In this document: positions 53,947 to 61,555 of the stretch, piece after piece
How the letters are laid out: each line of letters starts with the position of its first letter
Numbering within the stretch: the first letter of the stretch is position 1
Assembly: GCA_017481825.1 (NCBI GenBank)
Contig: JAFUOR010000037.1
Coordinates: 1-64,000, forward strand
Source of the DNA: Clostridia bacterium
GTDB lineage: Bacteria > Bacillota > Clostridia > Christensenellales > Aristaeellaceae
DNA length: 64,000 nt
Direction: 5' to 3'
Notes under the pieces: model-generated
Seen by the model: the letters and a program-made list of their open reading frames with translations, nothing else
What the model was told of the DNA's origin: nothing
Databases searched by the model: none
Translations under genes and position numbers: made by a program

Positions 53947-54426
53947 TTGTCTGAAACCCGTCCTCGCAAGAAGGTTAACATCTATACCGACGGCGCCTGT
54001 TCTGGCAATCCCGGTCCGGGCGGCTGGGGCTGCATCCTAGAATTCGGTCCGCACAAGAAGGAAATGAGCGGCTACATGGCTGGAACCACCAACAACCGCA
54101 TGGAGCTGTTTGCCGCTATCAGCGCACTGGGAGCCCTCAAGGAGCCCTGCGATGTAACGCTGTATTCGGACAGCAACTATATGGTGCAGGCATTCAATGA
54201 TCACTGGATCGACGGCTGGCAGAAGCGGGGATGGAAGACGTCCACCGGCGCTCCGGTTGAGAATCAGGATCTCTGGTTCATTCTGCTGGCGCAGACCCGC
54301 AAGCATAACGTGACCTTTGTGAAAGTCAAAGGCCACGCGGATCATCCGCAGAACAACCGCTGTGATGAGCTGGCCACGGGCGCTATCAAGGAATACCGTC
54401 GGCTGAATGCCATGGACGAGGAATGA
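53947..54426 (+). CDS. rnhA: Ribonuclease HI
   Basis: RNase HI cuts RNA in RNA-DNA hybrids. The 159-aa product has the DEDD catalytic set: D in IYTDGACSGNPGPGGWG, E in NRMELFAAI, D in LYSDSNYMVQ and D in HADHPQNNRCDELA, with the basic WQKRGWKTSTGAPVENQDLW handle. The TTG start at 53947 lies 9 bases after AAAGGAG; no ATG or GTG gives the expected N-terminus. Confidence 0.95.
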   Translation: MSETRPRKKVNIYTDGACSGNPGPGGWGCILEFGPHKKEMSGYMAGTTNNRMELFAAISALGALKEPCDVTLYSDSNYMVQAFNDHWIDGWQKRGWKTSTGAPVENQDLWFILLAQTRKHNVTFVKVKGHADHPQNNRCDELATGAIKEYRRLNAMDEE

Positions 54427-54459
54427 ACGACGGCTTCGGGAGAGGGGCACAGGAATTTG

Positions 54460-54495
54460 TATCTATTCGCTAAACCACAGTTTTGCGAATAGATA
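54460..54495. repeat. 11-bp perfect inverted repeat upstream of the recombinase gene
   Basis: TATCTATTCGC (54460-54470) and GCGAATAGATA (54485-54495) flank 14 bases (TAAACCACAGTTTT). It lies 17 bases before the recombinase ribosome binding site; it could be a recombination site, an operator or an rnhA terminator, although no U-run follows. Confidence 0.6.
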
Positions 54496-54526
54496 GCTAC
54501 CATTTCGGATGAAAGGAGGGGTTCCG

Positions 54527-55633
54527 TTGGCAGATGCATCATCCTACCGTGAACAGATTGATGCCAAGCGCATTGTGCAGATTCGTGAAATCGCCCGTGA
54601 GCTGCCGCAGGCATGCGGAGATTTCCTGCGTGCCATTGCCGTAACCACCGGTACGTTTACGCGTCTGGCCTATGCAATCGATCTGAAAACCTTCTTTCAC
54701 TTTCTGCAAACAGAGCGCGTCCTTTTTGCACAGAAGCCGCTGTATGCCTTTACGGATGCTGACCTTGCGCAGCTGACGCAGAGTGATCTGACGGCCTATG
54801 TTGAATACCTCACCTTCTACTACAAAACTGAGCCTGACAGTGATGTCCCGGTGAAAGCCCTCACGAATCACGATCTGGCCATCAAACGCAAGCTATGCTC
54901 CATTAGGGCCTTCTACGAATACCTGTTTAAGAATCAGCGCATCCCGGCCAATGTTACGACGCTGGTGCCTCTTCCCAAGATTCATGAGAAACCCATATTG
55001 CGCCTGACAATGGATGAAATGCACAAAATTCTGGAGCAGGCCGCCACTGGCGACGGTTTGACGGATCGCCAAAAAGCCTGGCACAAGCTAACAGTTAAGC
55101 GAGATTACGCGCTGTTATCCTTGTTTTTAGGCACGGGCGTTCGTGTTTCGGAGTGCATCGGCCTGAATATTGCTGATGTGAATCTGGAAGACAATGCCTT
55201 TCTGGTGACCCGCAAGGGCGGTAATCAGGTGGTGCTGTATTTCCCGCCGGAAGTCGCTGAGGCGCTGGCGGAATACCTGGCCGAGCGTGAGAAGGTCGAC
55301 CCCCTGCCGGGACACGAGGACGCGCTGTTCCTGTCCATGCAGAGGCGCCGCATCACCCAGCGCGCCGTGCAGAATCTGGTGAAGAAGTACGCGGCAATTG
55401 CAGCGCCTCTCAAGCCCAGAATCAGCCCGCACAAGCTCCGCAGCACCTTTGCGACTAACCTGTACAACAAAACCGGCGATATCTACCTTGTGGCGGATGT
55501 GCTGGGCCATTCTTCTGTTGACACGACACGCAAGCACTATGCCGACATGACCGATGCGCGCCGCCGCATGGCCGCAGAAAATGTGGAACTCCCCGTCTTT
55601 GATACATCATCCGCTGACCAAAACAAGCAATGA
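54527..55633 (+). CDS. Tyrosine recombinase (XerC/XerD-like integrase)
   Basis: The 368-aa protein has an N-terminal SAM-like core-binding domain (LKTFFHFLQTERVLF..., KLCSIRAFYEYLFKNQRIPANVTT) and a catalytic domain with R206 (LGTGVRVSECIGL), the beta-hairpin Lys region (LVTRKGGNQVVLYFP), H-x-x-R (SPHKLRSTFATNLY), H (VLGHSSVDTTRKHY) and nucleophile Y338. It is longer than XerC/D (about 300 aa), with an extra N-terminal part. TTG 54527 lies after AAAGGAGGGG; no other start fits that site. Position in the topA-trmFO-hslVU region suggests descent from the local xerC/codV gene, but an accessory integrase is possible. Confidence 0.9.
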   Translation: MADASSYREQIDAKRIVQIREIARELPQACGDFLRAIAVTTGTFTRLAYAIDLKTFFHFLQTERVLFAQKPLYAFTDADLAQLTQSDLTAYVEYLTFYYKTEPDSDVPVKALTNHDLAIKRKLCSIRAFYEYLFKNQRIPANVTTLVPLPKIHEKPILRLTMDEMHKILEQAATGDGLTDRQKAWHKLTVKRDYALLSLFLGTGVRVSECIGLNIADVNLEDNAFLVTRKGGNQVVLYFPPEVAEALAEYLAEREKVDPLPGHEDALFLSMQRRRITQRAVQNLVKKYAAIAAPLKPRISPHKLRSTFATNLYNKTGDIYLVADVLGHSSVDTTRKHYADMTDARRRMAAENVELPVFDTSSADQNKQ

Positions 55634-55669
55634 CGCCGCAGCCTTATCGCCCGGCGTCATTTTCATTTT
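55629..55669. terminator. Terminator of the recombinase gene, overlapping the end of the Cys-rich ORF
   Basis: Perfect stem AATGACGCCG (55629-55638) / CGGCGTCATT (55652-55661) then TTCATTTT. The 5' arm includes the recombinase stop; the 3' arm lies in the last codons of the convergent minus-strand ORF. Confidence 0.8.
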
Positions 55670-55835
55670 CCAGCCTGATGCCGGAAATGGTTACGGCACG
55701 GAAGTCAGCCATATCCCCCATGCACTTCATGCAGTTGTCGCACAGCTTGTCAGGATCAAGATCGCAGCGGTCACATTCGCCGCAGCCATCGCAGACCTTT
55801 CCATCATAGAGCAGGCATTCTCTTTGCTTAGCCAA
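55644..55835 (-). CDS. Cys-rich miniprotein (63 aa), probably metal-binding, divergent from lexA
   Basis: TTG 55835 follows GGAGG by 9 bases on the minus strand and has its own promoter. The product contains ten Cys, eight of them in the block CDGCGECDRCDLDPDKLCDNCMKC, that is repeated C-x2-C-x2-C spacing suited to zinc or Fe-S binding. Small proteins of this pattern occur widely in Clostridia as uncharacterised; I know no function. The promoter faces lexA and lies next to the SOS box, so DNA-damage control is possible. Confidence 0.82.
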   Translation of the reverse strand: MAKQRECLLYDGKVCDGCGECDRCDLDPDKLCDNCMKCMGDMADFRAVTISGIRLENENDAGR

Positions 55836-55855
55836 CGCGTATCGCCTCCGGTAGC

Positions 55856-55884
55856 ATTATAGCACAGGAAAAGAATTTCCGCAA
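55856..55884 (-). promoter_or_regulatory. Promoter of the Cys-rich miniprotein gene
   Basis: Minus strand TTGCGG (55884-55879), 17 bases, TATAAT (55861-55856); 4 bases separate its -35 box from the SOS box. Confidence 0.7.
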
Positions 55885-55888
55885 TCAT

Positions 55889-55902
55889 CGAACGATTGTT
55901 TG
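55889..55902. promoter_or_regulatory. SOS box (LexA/DinR operator)
   Basis: CGAAC GATT GTTTG matches the Gram-positive consensus CGAACRNRYGTTYG almost fully. It overlaps the lexA -35 box (TTGATT, 55899-55904). Confidence 0.85.
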
Positions 55903-55928
55903 ATTTTTATTCCGATCTGTGTTATAAT
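55899..55928 (+). promoter_or_regulatory. lexA promoter
   Basis: TTGATT (55899-55904), 18 bases, TATAAT (55923-55928), overlapped by the SOS box, giving autoregulation. Confidence 0.75.
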
Positions 55929-55964
55929 AAGGCCGAACAAAAATTGCAAAAGGTGGTTCTATCT

Positions 55965-56576
55965 ATGCAGAGACCTCGCGGCGATAATCAGCAGCGTATT
56001 CTTGACTTCATCAAGGCGGAAATTCAGACGAAGGGCTATCCCCCGTCTGTGCGTGAGATTGCAACGGCAGTGGGCCTCAAGTCCACCTCCACGGTGCATG
56101 GCCACCTCCAGCGGCTGGAGAAGCGCGGCCTGCTCCACCGCGACGCTATGAAGCCTCGTGCCATGGAGGTTGTTGGCGATCCGAATTTCGTGCGCAACAG
56201 CACCACTGCTGTGCCTGTGATCGGTCGCGTGACCGCCGGCGTTCCCATCCTTGCGGAAGAAAATCTGGATGAGTATGTCTCCATCCCCGAGGTCATGCTG
56301 GGCGAAGGCGAGCACTTTATTCTGCATGTCCGCGGCGATTCCATGATCGATGCAGGCATCCTGGACGGTGATTTCATCGTTGTGCGCCGTGCGCAGGAAG
56401 CCCTCAATGGCGAGATTGTGGTCGCCATGATTGATGATTCCGCGACGGTGAAGCGTTTCTTCAAGGAAAATGGTCATTTCCGCCTCCAGCCCGAAAACAA
56501 AACCATGGAGCCCATCTATACGGATGAGGTAACCATCTTGGGCAAGGTTGTATCCCTTTATCGTCTGGTCAAGTAA
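55965..56576 (+). CDS. lexA: LexA repressor
   Basis: The 203-aa SOS repressor has a winged-helix N-terminus ([50 protein letters not shown], read in blocks), the self-cleavage site A91-G92 ([10 protein letters not shown]) and the Ser-Lys dyad S126 ([10 protein letters not shown]) and K163 (DDSATVKRF). ATG 55965 lies about 8 bases after AAAGGTGG. An SOS box is present in its promoter. Confidence 0.97.
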   Translation: MQRPRGDNQQRILDFIKAEIQTKGYPPSVREIATAVGLKSTSTVHGHLQRLEKRGLLHRDAMKPRAMEVVGDPNFVRNSTTAVPVIGRVTAGVPILAEENLDEYVSIPEVMLGEGEHFILHVRGDSMIDAGILDGDFIVVRRAQEALNGEIVVAMIDDSATVKRFFKENGHFRLQPENKTMEPIYTDEVTILGKVVSLYRLVK

Positions 56577-56630
56577 GCGTTTTGCCATCCTTGATTGATA
56601 CAGAAGATACATGATAAGTTTTTGAAAACC

Positions 56631-56659
56631 TTGTAATCGGTTTACATTTGTGTTATAAT
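56631..56659 (+). promoter_or_regulatory. Promoter of the hemolysin III-like gene
   Basis: TTGTAA (56631-56636), 17 bases, TATAAT (56654-56659). Confidence 0.65.
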
Positions 56660-56693
56660 GCATGTATCAATCGCAAGGAGGATGGATTTTCCT

Positions 56694-57362
56694 ATGGAAC
56701 AAGCAAATCAGAAGCAGCACCGCATTGCCATCCCGAAGTACACCCTGGGTGAAGAGCTGATGAACAGCATCACCCACGGCATCGGCGCCGGACTTGGCAT
56801 TGCGGCGCTGGTTTTATGTATTGTAAAAAGCTGCAGCCCTCTTGATGGTTACAAGCTGGCGTCGAGCATTGTCTTTGGCCTGACCACGACCCTTTTGTAC
56901 CTGATGAGCTGCCTTTATCATGCCCTGAAGGTCAATAAGGCCAAGCGCGTATTTCGCGTTATCGACCACTGCACCATTTTTCTGCTGATCGCGGGCACTT
57001 ATACGCCCTATACCCTCATCACCCTGCGCGGAACAACCGGTTGGATTCTCTTCGGTGTGGTTTGGGGTGTGGGGCTCCTTGGAATTGTGCTCAACGCTGT
57101 CAGCCTGAAACGGTTTGCAAAGCTGTCCGTGTTCTGCTATATTGCGCTGGGATGGGTGGTTGTCTTCGCCAGCAAGGAGCTTTTTTCTTCCCTGGCATTT
57201 CCGGGGCTGATGCTGCTCCTTTTCGGCGGAATAGCCTACACGTTGGGCGCCATCCTCTACGCCATTGGTTCCAGGAAACGCTATTTTCATTCGGTGTTTC
57301 ACTTTTTCTGCATGATCGGCACAGCGCTGCACTTCTTCTCGATTTATCTGTATGTCCTGTAA
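56694..57362 (+). CDS. Hemolysin III family membrane protein (TrhA/YqfA-like)
   Basis: The 222-aa protein has seven hydrophobic segments and the PAQR/hemolysin III signature: LGEELMNSITHGIGAGLGIAAL, LMSCLYHAL, RVFRVIDHCTIFLLIAGTYTPYTLI and FHSVFHFFCMIGTALHFFSI, including the conserved S-H-D-H-H residues. Members influence membrane-lipid homeostasis; a haemolytic role is not implied. ATG 56694 lies 12 bases after AAGGAGG; an in-frame ATG at 56682 abuts that site. It is coupled to the next gene. Confidence 0.93.
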   Translation: MEQANQKQHRIAIPKYTLGEELMNSITHGIGAGLGIAALVLCIVKSCSPLDGYKLASSIVFGLTTTLLYLMSCLYHALKVNKAKRVFRVIDHCTIFLLIAGTYTPYTLITLRGTTGWILFGVVWGVGLLGIVLNAVSLKRFAKLSVFCYIALGWVVVFASKELFSSLAFPGLMLLLFGGIAYTLGAILYAIGSRKRYFHSVFHFFCMIGTALHFFSIYLYVL

Positions 57363-57373
57363 TGGAGGTTCTC

Positions 57374-57871
57374 ATGCATCAGTCCATCTGCTGGCCTTCT
57401 GACAAGGCCGAGCTGTATCCCCTTTTGTCCAGGCAGCTTGCCGCCCTGATCGAGGATTGCCCGCCGGTCTCTGCACTTTCCAACGCAGCGGCACTGCTTT
57501 GGGAGGCTCTGCCTGATATCAACTGGGCTGGCTTCTATCTCCTGAAGGGGCAAACGCTGCACCTGGGGCCCTTCCAGGGCAAGACGGCCTGCACCCTCAT
57601 TCCTGTGGGGCGCGGCGTGTGCGGCACAGCGGCGGCCAGCAGAGAGATTCAGCTGGTAAAGGACGTCCATCAGTTTCCAGGGCATATCGCCTGCGACAGC
57701 GCTTCCAACTCTGAGATCGTGTTGCCGCTGATCAAGGATGGCGTGTTGCTCGGTGTCATGGATATTGATGCACCGATCCTCGGCCGTTTCGATGAGGCGG
57801 ATGCATCCGGCCTGAATGCGCTCTGCACCCTCCTGATGGATCAGGTGGATTGGTCGGAAGGGCTGCTCTAA
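57374..57871 (+). CDS. msrC: GAF-domain free methionine-(R)-sulfoxide reductase (fRMsr)
   Basis: The 165-aa GAF protein reduces free Met-R-sulfoxide with thioredoxin. NWAGFYLL, GPFQGKTACTLIPVGRGVCGTAA and IACDSASNSEIVLPL contain the three conserved Cys of the family (about C77, C87 and C111), and DIDAPILGRFDEAD is typical. ATG 57374 is preceded by GGAGGT; the ribosome binding site is inside the end of the hemolysin III-like gene, 11 bases away. Confidence 0.93.
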   Translation: MHQSICWPSDKAELYPLLSRQLAALIEDCPPVSALSNAAALLWEALPDINWAGFYLLKGQTLHLGPFQGKTACTLIPVGRGVCGTAAASREIQLVKDVHQFPGHIACDSASNSEIVLPLIKDGVLLGVMDIDAPILGRFDEADASGLNALCTLLMDQVDWSEGLL

Positions 57872-57883
57872 TCGAATATTTCG

Positions 57884-57911
57884 GCTCAGCACCATGTGTG
57901 CTGGGCTTTTT
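57884..57911 (+). terminator. Terminator after msrC
   Basis: GCTCAGCA pairs with TGCTGGGC around CCATGTG, followed by TTTTT (57907-57911). Confidence 0.8.
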
Positions 57912-57931
57912 CATTTGTTTTCAAAAAGATA

Positions 57932-57960
57932 TTGACAATTGTATCGGGTTCCGATATAAT
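57932..57960 (+). promoter_or_regulatory. Consensus sigma-A promoter of the padR operon
   Basis: TTGACA (57932-57937), 17 bases, TATAAT (57955-57960), with a palindrome in the spacer. Confidence 0.85.
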
Positions 57961-57981
57961 AAATATATCGGACGGCGATAT
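57942..57981 (+). promoter_or_regulatory. Two palindromic operators, probable PadR binding sites
   Basis: TATCGG GTT CCGATA (57942-57956) overlaps the -10 box and ATATCG GACGG CGATAT (57965-57981) covers the expected start of transcription. Both share ATCG/CGAT half sites; PadR regulators commonly repress their own promoter. Confidence 0.7.
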
Positions 57982-58027
57982 GACGGTCTGCGTTATAACG
58001 ATCCAGGAAGAAAGGAGCATGCGTCAC

Positions 58028-58351
58028 ATGGAATCCATTGCATTGACCGAAGCGGTTTTCTACATCCTGTTGTCCCTTGGTGAGCCGCTCCATGGCTATG
58101 GCATTATGCAGAATGTCGAGGGCATGAGCAATGGCCGTGTCCGGCTGGCTGCAGGAACGCTCTACGGTGCGTTGAGCACCATGGTTGGCAAGGGCTGGAT
58201 CAGGGCGCTGGATGGTGATGCCCCCAGCCGCAAGAAGGAATATGTCATCACCGCGCAGGGGCATGCAGTTGCCCTGCAGGAGCTGGAACGGCTGCGTGAA
58301 CTGGTGCGCAGCGGCGAGAGAGTTTTAGGAGGTCAGGCTCATGAAGAATAA
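58028..58351 (+). CDS. PadR family transcriptional regulator
   Basis: The 107-aa winged-helix protein has LTEAVFYILLSLGEPLHGYGIMQNVE, VRLAAGTLYGALSTMVGKGWI and KKEYVITAQGHAVALQELERLREL, the complete PadR domain plus dimer helix. ATG 58028 is 10 bases after AAAGGAG; ATG 58019 abuts that site. The gene overlaps the DUF2812 gene by 11 bases: this pairing is standard in Bacillota, where the partner is a membrane protein of unknown role. Confidence 0.94.
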   Translation: MESIALTEAVFYILLSLGEPLHGYGIMQNVEGMSNGRVRLAAGTLYGALSTMVGKGWIRALDGDAPSRKKEYVITAQGHAVALQELERLRELVRSGERVLGGQAHEE

Positions 58352-58904
58352 GGTCATATGGAAATTCTTTGGCGTCTGGGCATGGGAAGAGGAAGAAATC
58401 TGGCTGAACAGTATGTCCGAGCAGGGCTGGCAGCTCATCCGGGTGAAGGGCTTGCGCTATGAATTCGCCTATGATGCAACTGTGCGCTACATCTACCGTC
58501 TTGAGGCGCTGGAGCGCAATGTGCCGGAGGAATCAAACCATGAGTACATCACCTTCGTCGAGGAAACCGGTGCGGAGCTGATCGGGCATTACCTGTACTG
58601 GGCATATTTCCGCAGAAATGCGGCGGAAGGCCCCTTTGAAATGTTCTCCAATGTGGCATCCCGGCTGGAGCACATGAAGCGCTTTGAAAAGCTGCCTGCG
58701 GGGTTCATACCGATTCTCATTCTCAATTTGATCAACATGATGATTCTTTATGGCAAACTGTCCTACGCGACACCCAAGGACGGCTTCTTCCTCGGCATTC
58801 TCACAACCCTTCTCTTCGGTGCCCTCGTTCTGGTCATCTACGCCACGTATCGGCTGCGTAGCAAGCGCGCACAGCTGGAAAAAGAACGTAAGCTCCATGA
58901 ATAA
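58341..58904 (+). CDS. DUF2812 domain membrane protein
   Basis: The 187-aa protein shows the DUF2812 pattern: VWAWEEEEIWLNSMSEQGWQLIRVKGLRYEF, then YIYRLEAL, and a C-terminal part with two hydrophobic segments (about 120-138 and 148-168) followed by a basic tail. Co-transcribed and overlapping with padR, probably a PadR-controlled envelope protein. Molecular function unknown. Confidence 0.92.
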   Translation: MKNKVIWKFFGVWAWEEEEIWLNSMSEQGWQLIRVKGLRYEFAYDATVRYIYRLEALERNVPEESNHEYITFVEETGAELIGHYLYWAYFRRNAAEGPFEMFSNVASRLEHMKRFEKLPAGFIPILILNLINMMILYGKLSYATPKDGFFLGILTTLLFGALVLVIYATYRLRSKRAQLEKERKLHE

Positions 58905-58905
58905 G

Positions 58906-58947
58906 AAATGGCAGAGGAGTCATTGACGACTCCCCTGCCATTTTTTT
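58906..58947. terminator. Terminator between the padR operon and galT
   Basis: AAATGGCAGaGGAGTC pairs with GACTCCcCTGCCATTT around ATTGAC, followed by seven T on the plus strand. Confidence 0.9.
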
Positions 58948-58952
58948 GCTTG

Positions 58953-60488
58953 TTATGCCTGATAACCCAGGCTGGCCATGAAGCGCTTGAAGCCATTCAG
59001 GCCGTTTTCATCCTGCTTGTACACGCCTGCATCCGCCAGCACCTGCGCGCATACCTTTGCGACCTCTCTGCGCAGGAGGGCCTCTGCTTCGACATCATCC
59101 TTACATAGGCCGTGATCGCTGACGATCTGCTCAAGCCAATCGTAGTGCTTGGCGGACATGTCGTTCTCCCCAGGACGCACCATGGGGCGTTTGCCGGTCA
59201 GGAACTCCTGCAGCGCGGCCAGCTCCGTCTTGAGACGGCCCGGGAGAATGAACAGGCCCATCACCTCGATCAGGCCGATGTTCTCCTTCTTGATGTGGTG
59301 GAGCGGCGCATGGGGGTGGAAGATACCCAACGGATGCTCCTGGCTGGTGCGGTTGTTGCGCAGCACCAGGTTAAGCCGATATTCGCCATTCACCTTGCGA
59401 AGAATGGGCGTGATGGTGTTGTGGGGCGTGCCGTCGGTTTCAGCATAGACATCGCAGGAGGCGTCAGACCAGGCACGCCAGGCATTCAGGATGCGTTCAG
59501 CCTCATCAATCAGCGCCTTTTCATCCGTGCCGGTCAGCTGCACGGCGGACATGGGCCAGTCAAGAATGCTCGCCTTCACCGCAGGGTTGGGCGAAACAAG
59601 CGCGGCCTTCACGCAGGCCTGATCCATCGGGAAGGTATAGCGCCCGCCCTGGAAATGATCGTGGTTGAGGATGGAGCCGCCGACGATGGGCAGATCAGCA
59701 TTGGAGCCCAACATGTAATGCGGCAGCTGACGCACGAAATCAAACAGACGCTCGAAGGTACCGCGGGAGATCTTCATGGGCACGTGCTGGCTGTTGAAGA
59801 CGATGCAGTGCTCCGCGTAGTAGGCGTAGGGGGAATACTGCACATACCAGTCCTGTCCGGAGAGCTTCACCGGTACGACGCGGTGATTCTGGCGCGCAGG
59901 GAAATTGCTGCGCCCACGATAGCCGGGATTCTCCACGCACAGCATGCACTTGGGATAACCGACGCTGGGCGCGTTTTTGAGCTTGGCGATCTCCTTGGGA
60001 TCCTTCTCCGGCTTGGAGAGGTTGATGGTGATCTCCAGCTCCCCTGCCGGGCTGTCAGCAAAATAGCGCACGTTCTGTGCGATGGCGTCCACCTTGATGT
60101 AGTCGCAGGCGCGGCACATATCGTAGAAGCGCTGTGTCGCCTGCTCGCTGTTTCCATCAGCAACATCCTTCAGGAACGCTTCGCGAACCGTCTTGGGCGA
60201 CGGCGTCAGCAGACCCATCAAGCGCGCGGAGAACAGATCGCGGGCATAGGTCATGTCCTCAATGAGGTCATGCTCCACCGCCAGATCGCAAAGCCCATTA
60301 AGCATCTTCGTGGCAGTGGCAGGAACCTCCACATCGACCTTCGGCTCCCCTTCTGGAGCATCCAGATCCATCGCATCCAGCAGCAGATTGCGGTAGTAGG
60401 GACGGTCAACTGCTTCTGTCAGCTGCTTCTCCTCGGCAAACACAAGCAGATTTTCAATCAGTTCCGTGGCGCGCTCAGCCCAGCTCAT
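58953..60488 (-). CDS. galT: Galactose-1-phosphate uridylyltransferase, class II (Bacillota type)
   Basis: GalT exchanges UMP between UDP-glucose and galactose-1-phosphate in the Leloir pathway. The 511-aa product is the long, class II form: YPKCMLCVENPGYRGRSNFPARQNHRVVPV, EHCIVFNSQHVPMKI, GGSILNHDHFQGGRY (the HxHFQ nucleophile region, differing from the class I HPH) and HNTITPILRK. The start ATG 60488 has a GAGGAA site. Lone gene; galK and galE are not in the window. Confidence 0.95.
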   Translation of the reverse strand: MSWAERATELIENLLVFAEEKQLTEAVDRPYYRNLLLDAMDLDAPEGEPKVDVEVPATATKMLNGLCDLAVEHDLIEDMTYARDLFSARLMGLLTPSPKTVREAFLKDVADGNSEQATQRFYDMCRACDYIKVDAIAQNVRYFADSPAGELEITINLSKPEKDPKEIAKLKNAPSVGYPKCMLCVENPGYRGRSNFPARQNHRVVPVKLSGQDWYVQYSPYAYYAEHCIVFNSQHVPMKISRGTFERLFDFVRQLPHYMLGSNADLPIVGGSILNHDHFQGGRYTFPMDQACVKAALVSPNPAVKASILDWPMSAVQLTGTDEKALIDEAERILNAWRAWSDASCDVYAETDGTPHNTITPILRKVNGEYRLNLVLRNNRTSQEHPLGIFHPHAPLHHIKKENIGLIEVMGLFILPGRLKTELAALQEFLTGKRPMVRPGENDMSAKHYDWLEQIVSDHGLCKDDVEAEALLRREVAKVCAQVLADAGVYKQDENGLNGFKRFMASLGYQA

Positions 60489-60542
60489 TTGTATTCCTCG
60501 CTTTTCTGCGGCCTTTGGCCGGAATCGTTATCACACACTTTT

Positions 60543-60571
60543 ATTATAGTGCCTTTTTCCGGGGCTGTCAA
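60543..60571 (-). promoter_or_regulatory. Consensus sigma-A promoter of galT
   Basis: Minus strand TTGACA (60571-60566), 17 bases, TATAAT (60548-60543). Confidence 0.85.
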
Positions 60572-60617
60572 TGGACGATCTTCGCCTTTTCACACCCTCC
60601 AAAGCCGATATTTTTCC

Positions 60618-61499
60618 TTACCAGCTCAGAACCTCATACCCGTCCTCGGTGACAAGCACCATTAGTTCCCACTGCGCGGAGGGCTTGCCGTCCGCCGTGA
60701 AGATTTCCCAATCATTATCGATATGCGTACAGACTGCGTCCGTACCCATGTTAACCATCGGCTCGATCGTGAAGATCATACCGGGGACAAGCACCATATC
60801 CGTGCCGCGAACGCCTGTGTAACTCACGAAGGGATCCTCATGGAATTCCAGACCGACACCATGACCGCCGATCTCCTTCACAACGCTGTAACCATGCTTT
60901 TTTGCATGATCATGAACCGCCTGGGACATATCGCCGAGGAAGCCCCAGGGCTTGACCTCCTGCAATCCCAGTTCCACGCATTCACGGGTAACCTCGACCA
61001 GCTTGCGCTTTTCCTCGCTCACCTGGCCAATGCAATACATCCGGGAGGAATCAGAGAAATAGCCGTCCAGAATGGTGGAGCAATCAACATTCACGATGTC
61101 GCCGTCGCGCAGGATGACCTTCTCTGATGGAAAGCCGTGGCACACCTGATCATTGACGGACGTACAGACGCTGTAAGGATACCCCTTGTAGTTCAGCGGC
61201 GCTGGAATTCCGCCCATGGCAGTCGTCATATCGTAGACGATGCGATCAATTTCCGAGGTTGCCATGCCCTCATGGATCTGCCTGCCGATCTCATCCAACA
61301 CAGCGACATTGATCTTCGCGCTCTGCCGGATCTTTTCAATCTGCGCGGGCGTTTTGAGCAGTTTGCGTTCTGGAACCAGATGCCCCTGCGCCGCAAGGGC
61401 TGCCATACGCTGATCCGTCTGTGCGTGGCAGCTCTTATACTTCCGTCCGCTGCCGCACCAACAAGGGTCATTTCGTCCAGGGAGCTTATCGTGCAGCAT
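60618..61499 (-). CDS. map: Methionine aminopeptidase, type I, with N-terminal SEC-C zinc motif
   Basis: The 293-aa enzyme removes initiator Met. It starts with a SEC-C motif (GRNDPCWCGSGRKYKSCH, about 7-24) that is absent from short MetAPs, followed by the catalytic domain with metal ligands in VNVDCSTILDGYFSD (two Asp), GGHGVGLEFHEDP (His), FTIEPMV (Glu) and QWELMVLVT (Glu). ATG 61499 lies 6 bases after GGAGGG. SEC-C binds zinc and may aid ribosome or substrate docking. Confidence 0.95.
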   Translation of the reverse strand: MLHDKLPGRNDPCWCGSGRKYKSCHAQTDQRMAALAAQGHLVPERKLLKTPAQIEKIRQSAKINVAVLDEIGRQIHEGMATSEIDRIVYDMTTAMGGIPAPLNYKGYPYSVCTSVNDQVCHGFPSEKVILRDGDIVNVDCSTILDGYFSDSSRMYCIGQVSEEKRKLVEVTRECVELGLQEVKPWGFLGDMSQAVHDHAKKHGYSVVKEIGGHGVGLEFHEDPFVSYTGVRGTDMVLVPGMIFTIEPMVNMGTDAVCTHIDNDWEIFTADGKPSAQWELMVLVTEDGYEVLSW

Positions 61500-61522
61500 A
61501 TCAATCCCTCCATTCAACAGGA

Positions 61523-61548
61523 AGCCTTCCGGCAGCATGTCGGAAGGC
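61523..61548. repeat. Hairpin between degV and map
   Basis: GCCTTCCGGCAGCATGTCGGAAGGC forms an 8-bp stem (GCCTTCCG/CGGAAGGC). The U-tract is weak on the minus strand (degV direction), so it may only attenuate transcription into map. Confidence 0.5.
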
Positions 61549-61555
61549 CTCGTTT

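Noticed and set aside
54460..54495. Chromosomal dif site
   Set aside because: The 14-base spacer is too long and the arms do not resemble known Bacillota dif sequences.
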